The notes under the pieces: model-generated
What the model was told of the DNA's origin: nothing
Database searches by the model: none
Seen by the model: the letters and a program-made list of their open reading frames with translations, nothing else
Source of the DNA: Rhodopseudomonas_A sp036404135
Lineage (GTDB): Bacteria; Pseudomonadota; Alphaproteobacteria; Rhizobiales; Xanthobacteraceae
Direction of reading: 5' to 3'
Assembly: GCF_036404135.1 (NCBI RefSeq)
Contig: NZ_DASWPE010000089.1
Location: forward strand, 8,746 to 72,745
Length of the DNA stretch: 64,000 bases
In this document: positions 43,443 to 52,106 of the stretch, one piece after another
How positions within the stretch are numbered: position 1 is the stretch's first letter
Layout: every line of letters starts with the position of its first letter
Position numbers and translations under genes: made by a program

Positions 43443-44142
43443 CACCAAGGGTCAGCTCCGGCTGTCGCTGTGTCTGCTGACATGGAACGAGTTGAAGGGC
43501 TGCCAACAGGACGCGCCGCGGCTGCCGCTGCATGCCTATGAAGAAGTCTTCGCGGTCGACGGCGGCAGCACCGACGGCACGGTCGAATACCTGGAATCGC
43601 TGGGAATCCCGGTGTATCGGCAACCCGTCAAGGGCTACAATCAGGCCTACCTGTTCGCATTTTCCAAGTGCACGACCGATGCCTTGGTGCTGTTCCACCC
43701 AAAAGGAACGGTCGATCAGCAGGACATCCTGAAATTTCGCCCGCTGTTCGAGGCCGGTAATGACCTCGTCATCGCCAGCCGCAATATCGAAGGCTCCAAG
43801 AACGAAGAGGACGACGACTGGTTTCGTCCGCGCAAATGGTTCGTGCTCTGCATCAGCTTCGTCACCGCTGTACTGTGGCGCCGCAAAGGCCCGATCATCT
43901 GGGACGTGCTGCACGGTTTCCGCGGCATGCGCAAGGACCGCTTCCTGGCGATCGAACCGTTGCAGGAAGGTCTTTCGATTGACATCGAAATGGTGGCGAG
44001 GTGCTACCGCAAGCGTTACCGTGCGGTGGAATTTCCGACGCGGGAGTCCAGGCGGATTGCCGGTGAGACGCATTTCAAGGCGTTCCGCACCGGCAAGCTG
44101 TTGCTGAGCTACCTGTGGAGGGAGCTCGGTCGACCGGCTTGA
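43429..44142 (+). CDS. GT2-family glycosyltransferase
   Basis: 237 residues. GT-A fold: LSLCLLTWNELKGCQQD at the N-terminus, the DGGSTDGTVEYL loop, and HPKGTVDQQDI in place of the DxD region. IASRNIEGSKNEEDDDW and VLHGFRGMRKDRF follow, with SIDIEMVARCYRK near the end. It is shorter than the polyprenyl-phosphate type and lacks C-terminal membrane segments. The start is GTG at 43429 with CGAGGGG 4-10 bases ahead, inside the end of the STELLO gene. This tight overlap suggests that the two proteins are made together. The sugar is unknown. Confidence 0.82.
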   Translation: MEPSNTKGQLRLSLCLLTWNELKGCQQDAPRLPLHAYEEVFAVDGGSTDGTVEYLESLGIPVYRQPVKGYNQAYLFAFSKCTTDALVLFHPKGTVDQQDILKFRPLFEAGNDLVIASRNIEGSKNEEDDDWFRPRKWFVLCISFVTAVLWRRKGPIIWDVLHGFRGMRKDRFLAIEPLQEGLSIDIEMVARCYRKRYRAVEFPTRESRRIAGETHFKAFRTGKLLLSYLWRELGRPA

Positions 44143-44263
44143 ACCGCGTGGCGCGGTACTGACGGCTGCCTGGGAGCAGTTGACGACGTGACCGCGCGCC
44201 GAGCCGGCCACGGCAACAGCCGCGAGAATTGCAGGGCAAACCGCCCAGTTTGACAGGTGCGAG

Positions 44264-45235
44264 ATGGACGCCGAAGCCGCCGTGCAAAAGACCCCGTTCG
44301 CGATCAAGGGCCGCAAGATCTGGGTGGCCGGCCATCGGGGAATGGTCGGCTCCGCGATCGTGCGGCGGCTGCAGAGTGAAGACTGCGAGATCATCACCGC
44401 CTCTCGGTCGGAGCTAGACCTGCGGGTGCAGGCCGACGTCGCGCGCTTCATCGAGACCCAACGGCCCGCGGCGATCTTCCTCGCCGCCGCCAAGGTCGGA
44501 GGCATTCTCGCCAACTCGCGACACCCGGCGGAATTCCTCTATGAGAACCTGGTGATCGAGACCAACATCATCCACGCCGCCTGGCAGGCCGGCGTGGAGA
44601 AGCTATTGTTCCTCGGCTCGTCCTGCATCTATCCGAAATTCGCGCAGCAACCGATTTCCGAATCAGAACTGCTGGCGGGCAAGCTCGAGCCCACCAACGA
44701 GGCCTATGCGATCGCCAAGATCGCCGGGCTCAAGCTGTGCGAGGCCTATCGGCAGCAATATGGCGCCCGCTTCGTCTCCTGCATGCCGACCAATCTCTAC
44801 GGGCCGCACGACAATTTCGACCTGACCTCGAGCCACGTGCTGCCGGCGCTGCTGGCCAAGGTGCATCAGGCCAAGCTGCAGAACAGCCCTTCGGTGGAGA
44901 TCTGGGGCTCCGGTGCGCCGCGCCGCGAGTTCCTGCACGTCGACGATCTCGCCGACGCCACGATTCACCTGATGAAATTTCACGAGAGCGCTGTGCCGCT
45001 CAACGTCGGCACCGGCGTCGACGTGACCATTCTTGAACTCGCGGAAACCATCAAGCAGGTGGTCGGCTATCAAGGATCTTTCGTGTTCGACCGCAGCAAG
45101 CCCGACGGCACGCCGCGCAAACTGCTCGACGTCACCGCGATCGCGCGACTGGGTTGGACGCACCGCATCGCGCTTCGCGACGGGGTGACGCAGACCTATG
45201 CGTGGTACAAGGATAACATCGCAGCTAAAGCGTGA
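44264..45235 (+). CDS. fcl: GDP-L-fucose synthase
   Basis: 323 residues. It carries out the epimerase-reductase step from GDP-4-keto-6-deoxymannose to GDP-L-fucose using NADPH. VAGHRGMVGSAIVRRL is the Fcl nucleotide motif, FLGSSCIYPKFAQQPI the conserved Ser/Cys block, and YAIAKIAGLKLCEAY the Tyr-Lys pair. PTNLYGPHDNFD is also characteristic. The gene lies 4 kb from gmd on the opposite strand. An AAGCGGG/CCCGCTT stem follows directly after the stop. Confidence 0.95.
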   Translation: MDAEAAVQKTPFAIKGRKIWVAGHRGMVGSAIVRRLQSEDCEIITASRSELDLRVQADVARFIETQRPAAIFLAAAKVGGILANSRHPAEFLYENLVIETNIIHAAWQAGVEKLLFLGSSCIYPKFAQQPISESELLAGKLEPTNEAYAIAKIAGLKLCEAYRQQYGARFVSCMPTNLYGPHDNFDLTSSHVLPALLAKVHQAKLQNSPSVEIWGSGAPRREFLHVDDLADATIHLMKFHESAVPLNVGTGVDVTILELAETIKQVVGYQGSFVFDRSKPDGTPRKLLDVTAIARLGWTHRIALRDGVTQTYAWYKDNIAAKA

Positions 45236-45271
45236 TCTTTTCCGAAAGCGGGTGCCCGCTTTTCGGGATCA
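45234..45271. repeat. Palindromic repeat after fcl, possible terminator
   Basis: An imperfect inverted repeat centred on AAGCGGGTGCCCGCTT, flanked by GATC at both ends. The same type of element is common between genes in Bradyrhizobium and Rhodopseudomonas. Four T residues lie in each arm. It may end the fcl transcript, and it faces the convergent gene at 45317. Confidence 0.65.
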
Positions 45272-45316
45272 TGCTCTCGACCATCGCGGTTCGTTCGTCT
45301 TCGCGGCCAGCACGGC

Positions 45317-48118
45317 TCACCGGCTGACGCCCTGGATATAGGTCGTCGCAAAGCTGAGATTGGCATGGCCGGCCGCCAGCGGCAGCAGCCGTTCAAGCGC
45401 ATGAAGCACCGTGCCGTCGTCGTCGATCGGCTCCTCCGGATAGTCCTCCCAGCCGAGATCGAGGCTGAACATCGGCGCCAGCGCCTCCGCCCGCGCCCAG
45501 AACATCGTGCCCACCGGGAATTCGTGAAACTGCGGCAGCGGCAGGGCGATGTTCATTTTCCTTGCAAGCTGCTCGGCGAGGCCGCGATTCTTGCTCCAGC
45601 CAACGATATGCGGCTCCTCCGCAAACACCATGCCGAGCCCGGGGTCATCCTCGAAGCGATGCAGCACAAAATCCATCATCGGGTAGAGATCCCCGATCAG
45701 GTGATGCCAAAGAAAATCCCGCCAGGTCTCGCCGCCCGCCGGATCGACCGACAGGCTGCGCTTGCCGTGAAAATGCCCGATCACGTCATAGCCGCCCACG
45801 AGTTCCTGCCGGAACGCGGTGAGAAACGGACCGATGTCGCGCCCACGGTTCGGTACCACCCTGGTCACCACGCAACCGCGATCGTATTTCGCGGTGGCCG
45901 TTTCAAGGAACTTGGCTTTCGCGATGGTGTCGGTTGTCAAATACAAGTCGCATCGATGCTGATTGGCCCCGAGCTTGGCCAGGAAATCGACGATGAGTTC
46001 CGGGTAGTGGAAATGCGCCTGGATCGCGACCCGCAATTTGGTCGGCCCGCTCAGCCTGTTGTCGCCGGGGATCGGCCGGAAAACGCTGTGCAGCCACGGC
46101 CCTTCAGGCTGGCCGCGGCGAATGAAATCCGCCAGCGGGTTGCTGCCGGGCGTCAGTGGCTCATTCCGCTCGGCATAGAGCTGCGGATGAAACCCGGGAA
46201 ACGGCCGTCTGAAATCCGGCAGGATCTGCAGCGGCGACGGCGCCATCAGGGTCGAGGACCAATAGGCGAGGAATCGCTTGATCGCGTCGTCGCGCGACTC
46301 GCCGCGGCTCGACGGCGGCAGAAAGATCGTGTCATCGAACAGCGGATCGTTTCGGATCGTATGGAAGTCTTGCAAGCGCTGCGACACCGCGCCGATCGCA
46401 GACAGCCCAAGGTCTTCGAGTTGGCCGATATAGCGGCGCATGTCGAAGGTGGCGTGGCCGAGCGCGCGCGTCGCTTCCGAGAGACGCTGGCGCAGCCCGG
46501 CATCGCTGGATAGCTCCATGATCACGCTCGCGGCGGCGCCGACATCGAGATGCGGAACCACCGTGAGTTTGGCGACCGGATCGCGCAGCAGGATCTCCGC
46601 AAAGCCGCTCGCCTGATCGAAGCAGATCACCGGAAGGCCATGAATCGACGCGTCGATCGTCACGTTCGGCAGCGGATCGAGCCGCGACGACAGAAAGAAG
46701 GCATCGGCGTTGGCATAGGCGTTCTCGAAACCGACAACCTCATCGAGCAGACTGACCCGATCGTTCAAGCCGGAGCGCAGGATCTGCTCGCGGATGTAGA
46801 CCGAATAGCTCATGTCGCGATCCGGCTCGTAGCCGTGGCCGATCCACACGAACCGAACCGGCAGCTGCGGCGCCCGTCGCAACACCTCCGCGGCGGTCAT
46901 CAAGAACAGGTCGATGCCTTTGCGAATGTGCAAAGAGCCGGCGCCGAGCACGACAAAATCGTTCTCGTGCCCTTCCGGACGCATCGCCTTCTTCAGTTCC
47001 TTGGACTCGTCTTTTTTCGCCTTGATCGGCAACAGACCCGTCAGGTCGCACAGCCCTTGCGGGATCACCTGACAGTCCAGATCGGCCAGATTGGGGTGTT
47101 CTCTGACCGCCGCTTCCAGCACCAGCCGCGCCGAGAAGACGATCTTGGTCGCCCAGCACAGCGCCTGGCGCACCGACTCCAACGGCCGCGTGTAGGATGA
47201 AAACTCATGCATCAACATCAGCGTCGGAACGAAGCACCTCGAAAACGGCTGCACGATATCGCGCGACTCGATGCTGTTGACGACGGCAAACCGCACCTTG
47301 CGGGCGTTCAAGATGCTCTTCACGAAGAACTTCAGTTCGGTCGGCGTGCGCTCGCCGTCCTTGATGACGATCAGGTGCGAGGAGATCGCGGCAAAATCGC
47401 CGACCAGCGCCCCACCGTGCATCAGGATCACCACCACGTTGTAATTTTCGGCGAGCTGTTTGGCGATGTTGAAGGCCAGAATGGGGGCGCCGGTTCGCGA
47501 CGCATCATGGCTGACCACGACGACGGTCCGCTTCGCGGGTGAGAACCGCGTCAGGTCGATCGGCTGCCGGTCGGCGACCGACAACGCGCAACGGTTCTCA
47601 TATTGTCCATTCGCCACAAAGTGATACAGACAATTCAAGCGCGCGCCGGCCACGTCGGCGTAGCGTTCCGCGTAGTAGACCGGATCAAACCCGGCCGACG
47701 GCCTGAACCCGAGCTGTTCGCCGACAATCAGATAGTGCAGCACCGGATCGAGACCCGCCAGCGCCGCCCCGACCTGCTGGCGATAATAGGAGACATCGAA
47801 CAACGGACTGAGCCGCATGACCTCGGCGAACCGATCGAGCTCGTCGCGATTCTTGTAGACCGGCCATCCGGCCATCTGCAGCACCGCCAACGTCAACAGC
47901 GGCGGCCCGGAGAATCCCGCCGACTCGAAATAGGAGGCCAGCAGAGCGCCGTCAAAATCGCGGTGCGGCGACAATCCAGCTATCCAGCCCTGTTGCAGAT
48001 AGTGGTTCACCGCATCCTGTGTCGGATGCAGTCGCGCCTGCGCTCGATAATAGACGTCTTCGAAGAGCCCCGTTTCCTTGATCATCAAGCGTTCGGGCCC
48101 GGTTAGATCAATATTCAT
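45317..48118 (-). CDS. Multidomain glycosyltransferase: N-terminal repeats, GT4 domain, RgpF-like domain
   Basis: 933 residues. Residues of about 18-180 hold three copies of a 35-40-residue repeat (F-D-x-x-Y-Y ... HYL ... G ... R). Residues of about 195-590 form a GT-B domain of the GT4 type, with VVSHDASRTGAPILAFNIAK, VVLGAGSLHIRKGIDLFL and SSRLDPLPNVTIDASIHGLPVI. Residues of about 690-930 match the rhamnan synthesis F family: VAIQAHFHYPELI, VPNRGRDIGPFL and IGHFHGKRS. No membrane segment is seen. It probably adds rhamnose or a related sugar to the surface polymer; rfbABCD lies downstream on the same strand. The start is the ATG at 48118. The repeats recur in the gene at 63372. Confidence 0.83.
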   Translation of the reverse strand: MNIDLTGPERLMIKETGLFEDVYYRAQARLHPTQDAVNHYLQQGWIAGLSPHRDFDGALLASYFESAGFSGPPLLTLAVLQMAGWPVYKNRDELDRFAEVMRLSPLFDVSYYRQQVGAALAGLDPVLHYLIVGEQLGFRPSAGFDPVYYAERYADVAGARLNCLYHFVANGQYENRCALSVADRQPIDLTRFSPAKRTVVVVSHDASRTGAPILAFNIAKQLAENYNVVVILMHGGALVGDFAAISSHLIVIKDGERTPTELKFFVKSILNARKVRFAVVNSIESRDIVQPFSRCFVPTLMLMHEFSSYTRPLESVRQALCWATKIVFSARLVLEAAVREHPNLADLDCQVIPQGLCDLTGLLPIKAKKDESKELKKAMRPEGHENDFVVLGAGSLHIRKGIDLFLMTAAEVLRRAPQLPVRFVWIGHGYEPDRDMSYSVYIREQILRSGLNDRVSLLDEVVGFENAYANADAFFLSSRLDPLPNVTIDASIHGLPVICFDQASGFAEILLRDPVAKLTVVPHLDVGAAASVIMELSSDAGLRQRLSEATRALGHATFDMRRYIGQLEDLGLSAIGAVSQRLQDFHTIRNDPLFDDTIFLPPSSRGESRDDAIKRFLAYWSSTLMAPSPLQILPDFRRPFPGFHPQLYAERNEPLTPGSNPLADFIRRGQPEGPWLHSVFRPIPGDNRLSGPTKLRVAIQAHFHYPELIVDFLAKLGANQHRCDLYLTTDTIAKAKFLETATAKYDRGCVVTRVVPNRGRDIGPFLTAFRQELVGGYDVIGHFHGKRSLSVDPAGGETWRDFLWHHLIGDLYPMMDFVLHRFEDDPGLGMVFAEEPHIVGWSKNRGLAEQLARKMNIALPLPQFHEFPVGTMFWARAEALAPMFSLDLGWEDYPEEPIDDDGTVLHALERLLPLAAGHANLSFATTYIQGVSR

Positions 48119-48328
48119 CTCGCAACCAAAATAACAAAAACCCGATCAGAACCCTGCTTTGCCCGCCGCGGCGAGGCAAGCACCGGGCGGCGCAATTGCT
48201 GAAAAAAGCTGTGACAGAGCAAGCCCGGCACGCAACAGCCCACGCCCGACATCGTCTCTGCAGGCGAGCTGCGCGGCGCCTGCTGCAATTTGCATCCCGA
48301 TCCCAAGATCAATTCCCGTGCCCGTCCG

Positions 48329-49879
48329 TTACCGGCCCAACCGCGTCAGCCCACGCCTGATCCAGCGTTTCACCGAACCGGGCAGCCATTTGGCCAGCGA
48401 CGCCACGCGCTGATAGCGAGTTAGCACCACATCATACTGCTGGCGAAGGTCCGCCAGTTGCCGCTCGTTTGCCTCTCGCTCAGCTTCGTACTGCCTGACA
48501 ATTTCGCGAAACTCGCTTTGGCTGAGCTCGGTGGCGTCGGCATGCAGGCGGACATTTTCGAATTGACGGGCGCGTTCGCTCTGAACGGTACGAAGGTCAT
48601 GGTTGAGGCGCTCAATGATGCTCGACTGCTGACGAACCAGATTGCGCAAGGCCTCGCGCCCGGGGTCTTCTTGGTCAGCCATGAGCGACGCATCGGCGCG
48701 CTCCAGCGCCCCGAGCTTGAGCTCTTCGAGCTCGAGGCTCAGCCTCCGAATGGTCTCCTGGTTATCCTCGCGCTGAGCCTCGGCCGCCTTCAGGCGAATC
48801 CCGACAATCGCGAGCTGTTCGTTGCTGGCGGCGATTTGTCCGGTCAGCGCCTGTAGGCGTTCATTGAGGTTGTTGATCTCGGTTCTGCTGGCCTCGATCT
48901 GCGCGACCGAATGCATCGCGTGGGCATCGGCGGCCGCCAGCTGTCCGGTAAGTTCAGTCCGGATGTCGCTCAGGCTGCTGAGCCGTTGCTCGGCTTCGTT
49001 CAACCTGCGGATGTAGTCCTGCTGCGTCGACGCGATCAGCCCAAGCGGCCCCGCGGCCAGATTGCCGGCGCCACCCAGGTTCGCAGCGGCGCCGCCGGCG
49101 TTGTCCAATTCGTCGAAAAAGTTCTGATCGAAATACAGACTGGGCTGCAGCGATGGAATGGCCGCCGCCGACGCCAAGGCGATCAGATAGCGCGCCGCGG
49201 GAATTTCATGCGAGGTCTGGAAACTCGTCCGGTCCCGTCGCTCGAACATCCACGGACGCCAGTCGCCCTTGGGCTCCCCCCGCGGCCAGATCGCCGACCC
49301 GGCGATCACGCGTTGATCCAAGATCCCGTGTTGCGGGAAATGCCGGGCAATCAGTTGCGAGAACTCGTCTCTCGACAGCTCCTTGACGTGATACGGATTC
49401 GGCGGCTCGTCCAAATCGTTGTAGACGTCGCGGTCAGGCGTGCTGACGACGAACAACCCGTCGGGCTTCAAAACCCGCTTGATCTCGGTGATGAAATCGT
49501 CCTGCCGATCGAGATGCTCGATGGTCTCGAACGAAATCGCGACGTCGACCGAGTGGTCCGGCAGCGGAATGCTGAGCGCATCGGAACAGTGAAACGACAG
49601 CCCCGGCTGGCCGGCATAGGCTGCGCGGGCATGCGCCACGGCAACGTCGCTGACATCGACTCCGACAACGGTGCTGGCGACCTGCGCCAGGAACGCCGAG
49701 CCGTAGCCCTCACCTGATGCGACGTCGAGAACCGCTTTGCCACGACAGAATTCCCGCGCGAGCAAATAACGATGATAGTGCTCGAACTCGATCCGGCCGC
49801 CGAGACCGGGCACCATTCTCTCGCCCGTCCAGGCTAAAGCCTGTTCGTGAGCCGGAATCTCAAGAATTTCATTCACCAT
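48329..49879 (-). CDS. Class I methyltransferase fused to a long coiled coil
   Basis: 516 residues. The N-terminal 230 are a methyltransferase: AVLDVASGEGYGSAFLA (motif I), GVDVSD, DVAISFETIEHL (motif IV) and LKPDGLFVVSTPD. After a linker, residues of about 285-480 are heptad-rich helix (EAEQRLSSLSDIRTELTG, ERLQALTGQIAASNEQLA, EEREAN-like stretches), and a basic C-terminus ends KRWIRRGLTRLGR. The plan resembles WbdD, whose coiled coil measures O-antigen chain length while the methyltransferase caps the chain; no kinase domain is visible here. Chain-end modification is an inference. Confidence 0.8.
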   Translation of the reverse strand: MVNEILEIPAHEQALAWTGERMVPGLGGRIEFEHYHRYLLAREFCRGKAVLDVASGEGYGSAFLAQVASTVVGVDVSDVAVAHARAAYAGQPGLSFHCSDALSIPLPDHSVDVAISFETIEHLDRQDDFITEIKRVLKPDGLFVVSTPDRDVYNDLDEPPNPYHVKELSRDEFSQLIARHFPQHGILDQRVIAGSAIWPRGEPKGDWRPWMFERRDRTSFQTSHEIPAARYLIALASAAAIPSLQPSLYFDQNFFDELDNAGGAAANLGGAGNLAAGPLGLIASTQQDYIRRLNEAEQRLSSLSDIRTELTGQLAAADAHAMHSVAQIEASRTEINNLNERLQALTGQIAASNEQLAIVGIRLKAAEAQREDNQETIRRLSLELEELKLGALERADASLMADQEDPGREALRNLVRQQSSIIERLNHDLRTVQSERARQFENVRLHADATELSQSEFREIVRQYEAEREANERQLADLRQQYDVVLTRYQRVASLAKWLPGSVKRWIRRGLTRLGR

Positions 49880-49956
49880 CGCTCAACCAGAAAAGGAGGC
49901 ATCCAGGGGTGGGATATTCGATATTCTTTCGAAACGGCTCGCGAGGGTGCTTCCAA

Positions 49957-49965
49957 GGGGGGGGG
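49957..49965. repeat. Run of nine G (nine C on the transcribed strand)
   Basis: A homopolymer of nine G lies 78 bp upstream of the start of the methyltransferase-coiled-coil gene, in the gap after the epimerase at 50056. Such tracts can change length by slippage and alter promoter spacing. No hexamers were identified around it. Confidence 0.6.
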
Positions 49966-50055
49966 CATTGCGGCTCTGTTCAACTAGAGGTTAGGCAACT
50001 TTCAGCGCTGGCGCAAGCCGACCACCCGGCTGTTGCACAAGCCGCCGAGGTTCGT

Positions 50056-50982
50056 TCAAGGATGCTCGCTGCGCCACCAAGCGATCGTTCGCGCGATGCC
50101 CTCCTGCAACGAAATCTTCGGCGACCAGCCTAACGCTTGCTTGGCGCGGTCAATCGCCAAAATCGACACCGGCAGGTCGACCGGCCGGTTCGGCTTCCAG
50201 ACCGTGCTGAGACTCCCCAGTTGAGCTTCCACCGCGCCGATAATATCGCGGATACTTTTGCCCTCGCCGCTGCCAATGTTAAAAATGCGCTCGTTGCCGT
50301 GATGGTCCGCCGCCGCCAGCATCGCATCGACCACGTCGTCGACATAGATAAAATCACGAACCACCGACCCGTCACCCCAGATTTCAATGTCGTCGTCGGC
50401 AAGGCGGCGCGAAATCAGCGCCGCGATCAGCCCCTGGTTCTTTCCGGTCTTCTGGAACGGACCATAAGGATTGCTGACGCGCAGAATCCGATACTGCAGG
50501 CCGTGGATCGCGCCGTAGAGCGCCAAATATTTCTCGAAGGCGAGCTTGCTGATCGCGTAGGCGGTCATCGGATCGGTCGGCGCCGACTCCGGCGTTGGTA
50601 TCACCGCGGACGGGCCGTAGATCGTCCCCCCCGACGACACAAACACAATCCGTCCGATCGACTGCTTCGATGCGAGATCGAGCAACGCCAGCGATGGTAG
50701 CAGGTTGCTTTGGACATCAGCAGCAATATTGGCATTGGCCGATTGCGGCGTCGCGGAATTGGCAAGATGGAAAATGACATCCACCGATTGCACGGCATTG
50801 ATCAGCGAGGTCGCGTCGGACAGATCGCCCTCGTACCACTCCACGCCTTCCATCTGCGCGCGAAACGCCGACCGCCGGCCAAAGGCGCGGACCCGCCAAC
50901 CCTCCCGGACCAAGCGGCGACACAGATTTGTGCCGATAAATCCGCCGCCGCCGAGCACGACACATGATCTTGCGTGATTCAA
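50056..50982 (-). CDS. NAD-dependent epimerase/dehydratase, UDP-hexose 4-epimerase-like
   Basis: 308 residues, extended SDR. GGGGFIGTNL binds NAD, FVSSGGTIYG holds the catalytic Ser/Thr, and YAISK is the YxxxK pair, so the active site is complete. LRVSNPYGPFQ and YVDDVVDAML are general to hexose epimerases. It resembles GalE-type and WbpP-like proteins; the exact substrate cannot be read off. The frame starts at a TTG at 50982 with CGAGG about six bases ahead, and no ATG lies nearby; a GTG at 50958 would cut into the first strand. Confidence 0.78.
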   Translation of the reverse strand: MNHARSCVVLGGGGFIGTNLCRRLVREGWRVRAFGRRSAFRAQMEGVEWYEGDLSDATSLINAVQSVDVIFHLANSATPQSANANIAADVQSNLLPSLALLDLASKQSIGRIVFVSSGGTIYGPSAVIPTPESAPTDPMTAYAISKLAFEKYLALYGAIHGLQYRILRVSNPYGPFQKTGKNQGLIAALISRRLADDDIEIWGDGSVVRDFIYVDDVVDAMLAAADHHGNERIFNIGSGEGKSIRDIIGAVEAQLGSLSTVWKPNRPVDLPVSILAIDRAKQALGWSPKISLQEGIARTIAWWRSEHP

Positions 50983-51012
50983 CTCAGCCTCGCGGTCTGT
51001 CGCAAAACGATG

Positions 51013-51119
51013 CTATAGCGTTTTCGAGCGAAGTGGGTCCCGGTTCGCGTGAAGAAAACGCGTCAAATTAACAATCTAGAGTTCCAGTTCTGATTCTATC
51101 AGAACCGGAATAGCTCTAG
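51013..51119. repeat. Rhizobiales-type intergenic repeat with terminal hairpin
   Basis: It starts with AGCGTTTTCGAGCGAAGTGG and ends with an inverted repeat (CTAGAG...CTCTAG, 51076-51119, arms interrupted by a few mismatches, core AGTTCTGAT/ATCAGAAC). I recognise this pattern as a repeat that is frequent in Bradyrhizobium and Rhodopseudomonas genomes. It separates the epimerase gene from the rhamnose operon and may act as a terminator for rfbA's upstream neighbour. Confidence 0.65.
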
Positions 51120-51216
51120 GGCGATTCCGACGCGCCACGGCCGAATCGGGTTGGGCCGATGGAGCGGCGATCGGCAACCGCAGCGGCGAACGTTGTGCGC
51201 CACGCCGCCGCCTCGC

Positions 51217-52098
51217 TCACCAGATGTCCGACGGATACGCGGCAAGTCCAGAGACGTAGCGCGCGTAGTCGCTTTTTCCGAGTTCAACGCCAAGCCGCGC
51301 CATCTGCTCGCGATCGATGAAGCCCTGATTGAACGCCACCTCTTCGGGGCAGGAGATCCGAAAGCCCTGGCGTTTCTCCAGGGTCGCGACGAACTCCCCG
51401 GCCTCCAACAGGCTGTCCGGCGTCCCGGTATCCAGCCAGGTAAAACCGCGTCCCATTCGCTCGACCGACAATTGCCCTTTGTCGAGATAGACTCGGTTGA
51501 GGTCGGTGATTTCGAGTTCGCCGCGCGCCGAAGGTCGGATGTTCGCGGCGATATCGACCACCTGCTGATCGTAGAAATACAATCCGGTGACGGCGAAGTT
51601 GGATTTCGGCTGTTTCGGCTTCTCCTCGATCGAGGTGGCCCTTCCCGTCTTGTCAAAGGCAACGACGCCATACCGCTCGGGATCGGACACATGATAGGCA
51701 AACACCGTGGCGCCGACGGCGCGCGCGGCGGCATGCTTCAACAGTTCGGGAAGGCCGTGACCGAAGAAGATATTGTCGCCGAGCACCAGCGCCGAGGGGC
51801 CGCCCTCGACAAATTTCGCACCAATGATGAACGCCTGCGCCAAGCCTTCCGGCTTCGGTTGCTCGGCGTAAGATAGCGACAGTCCCCAGCGCTGTCCGTC
51901 ACCCAACAGCGACTGGAACAGCGGCAGGTCATGCGGCGTCGAGATGATCAGAATTTCGCGGATGCCCGCCAGCATCAAGGTGGTCAGCGGATAGTAGATC
52001 ATCGGCTTGTCGTAGACCGGCAACAACTGCTTCGATGTCACCAACGTCATGGGATAGAGCCGCGTGCCGCTCCCTCCAGCCAGAATGATCCCCTTCAC
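51217..52098 (-). CDS. rfbA: Glucose-1-phosphate thymidylyltransferase
   Basis: 293 residues, the first step of dTDP-L-rhamnose synthesis (dTTP + glucose-1-phosphate). GGSGTRLYPMTLVTSKQLLPV is split here into its usual two parts, the nucleotide-binding signature and the catalytic lysine region (VYDKPMIYYPL). VLGDNIFFGHGL holds the metal-binding Asp, and FTWLDTGTPDSLLEA is typical of RmlA. The start is GTG at 52098, preceded by AGGGGGC. It is the last gene of the rfbC-B-D-A run, eight bases after rfbD. Confidence 0.96.
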   Translation of the reverse strand: MKGIILAGGSGTRLYPMTLVTSKQLLPVYDKPMIYYPLTTLMLAGIREILIISTPHDLPLFQSLLGDGQRWGLSLSYAEQPKPEGLAQAFIIGAKFVEGGPSALVLGDNIFFGHGLPELLKHAAARAVGATVFAYHVSDPERYGVVAFDKTGRATSIEEKPKQPKSNFAVTGLYFYDQQVVDIAANIRPSARGELEITDLNRVYLDKGQLSVERMGRGFTWLDTGTPDSLLEAGEFVATLEKRQGFRISCPEEVAFNQGFIDREQMARLGVELGKSDYARYVSGLAAYPSDIW

Positions 52099-52106
52099 GA
52101 TGCCCC

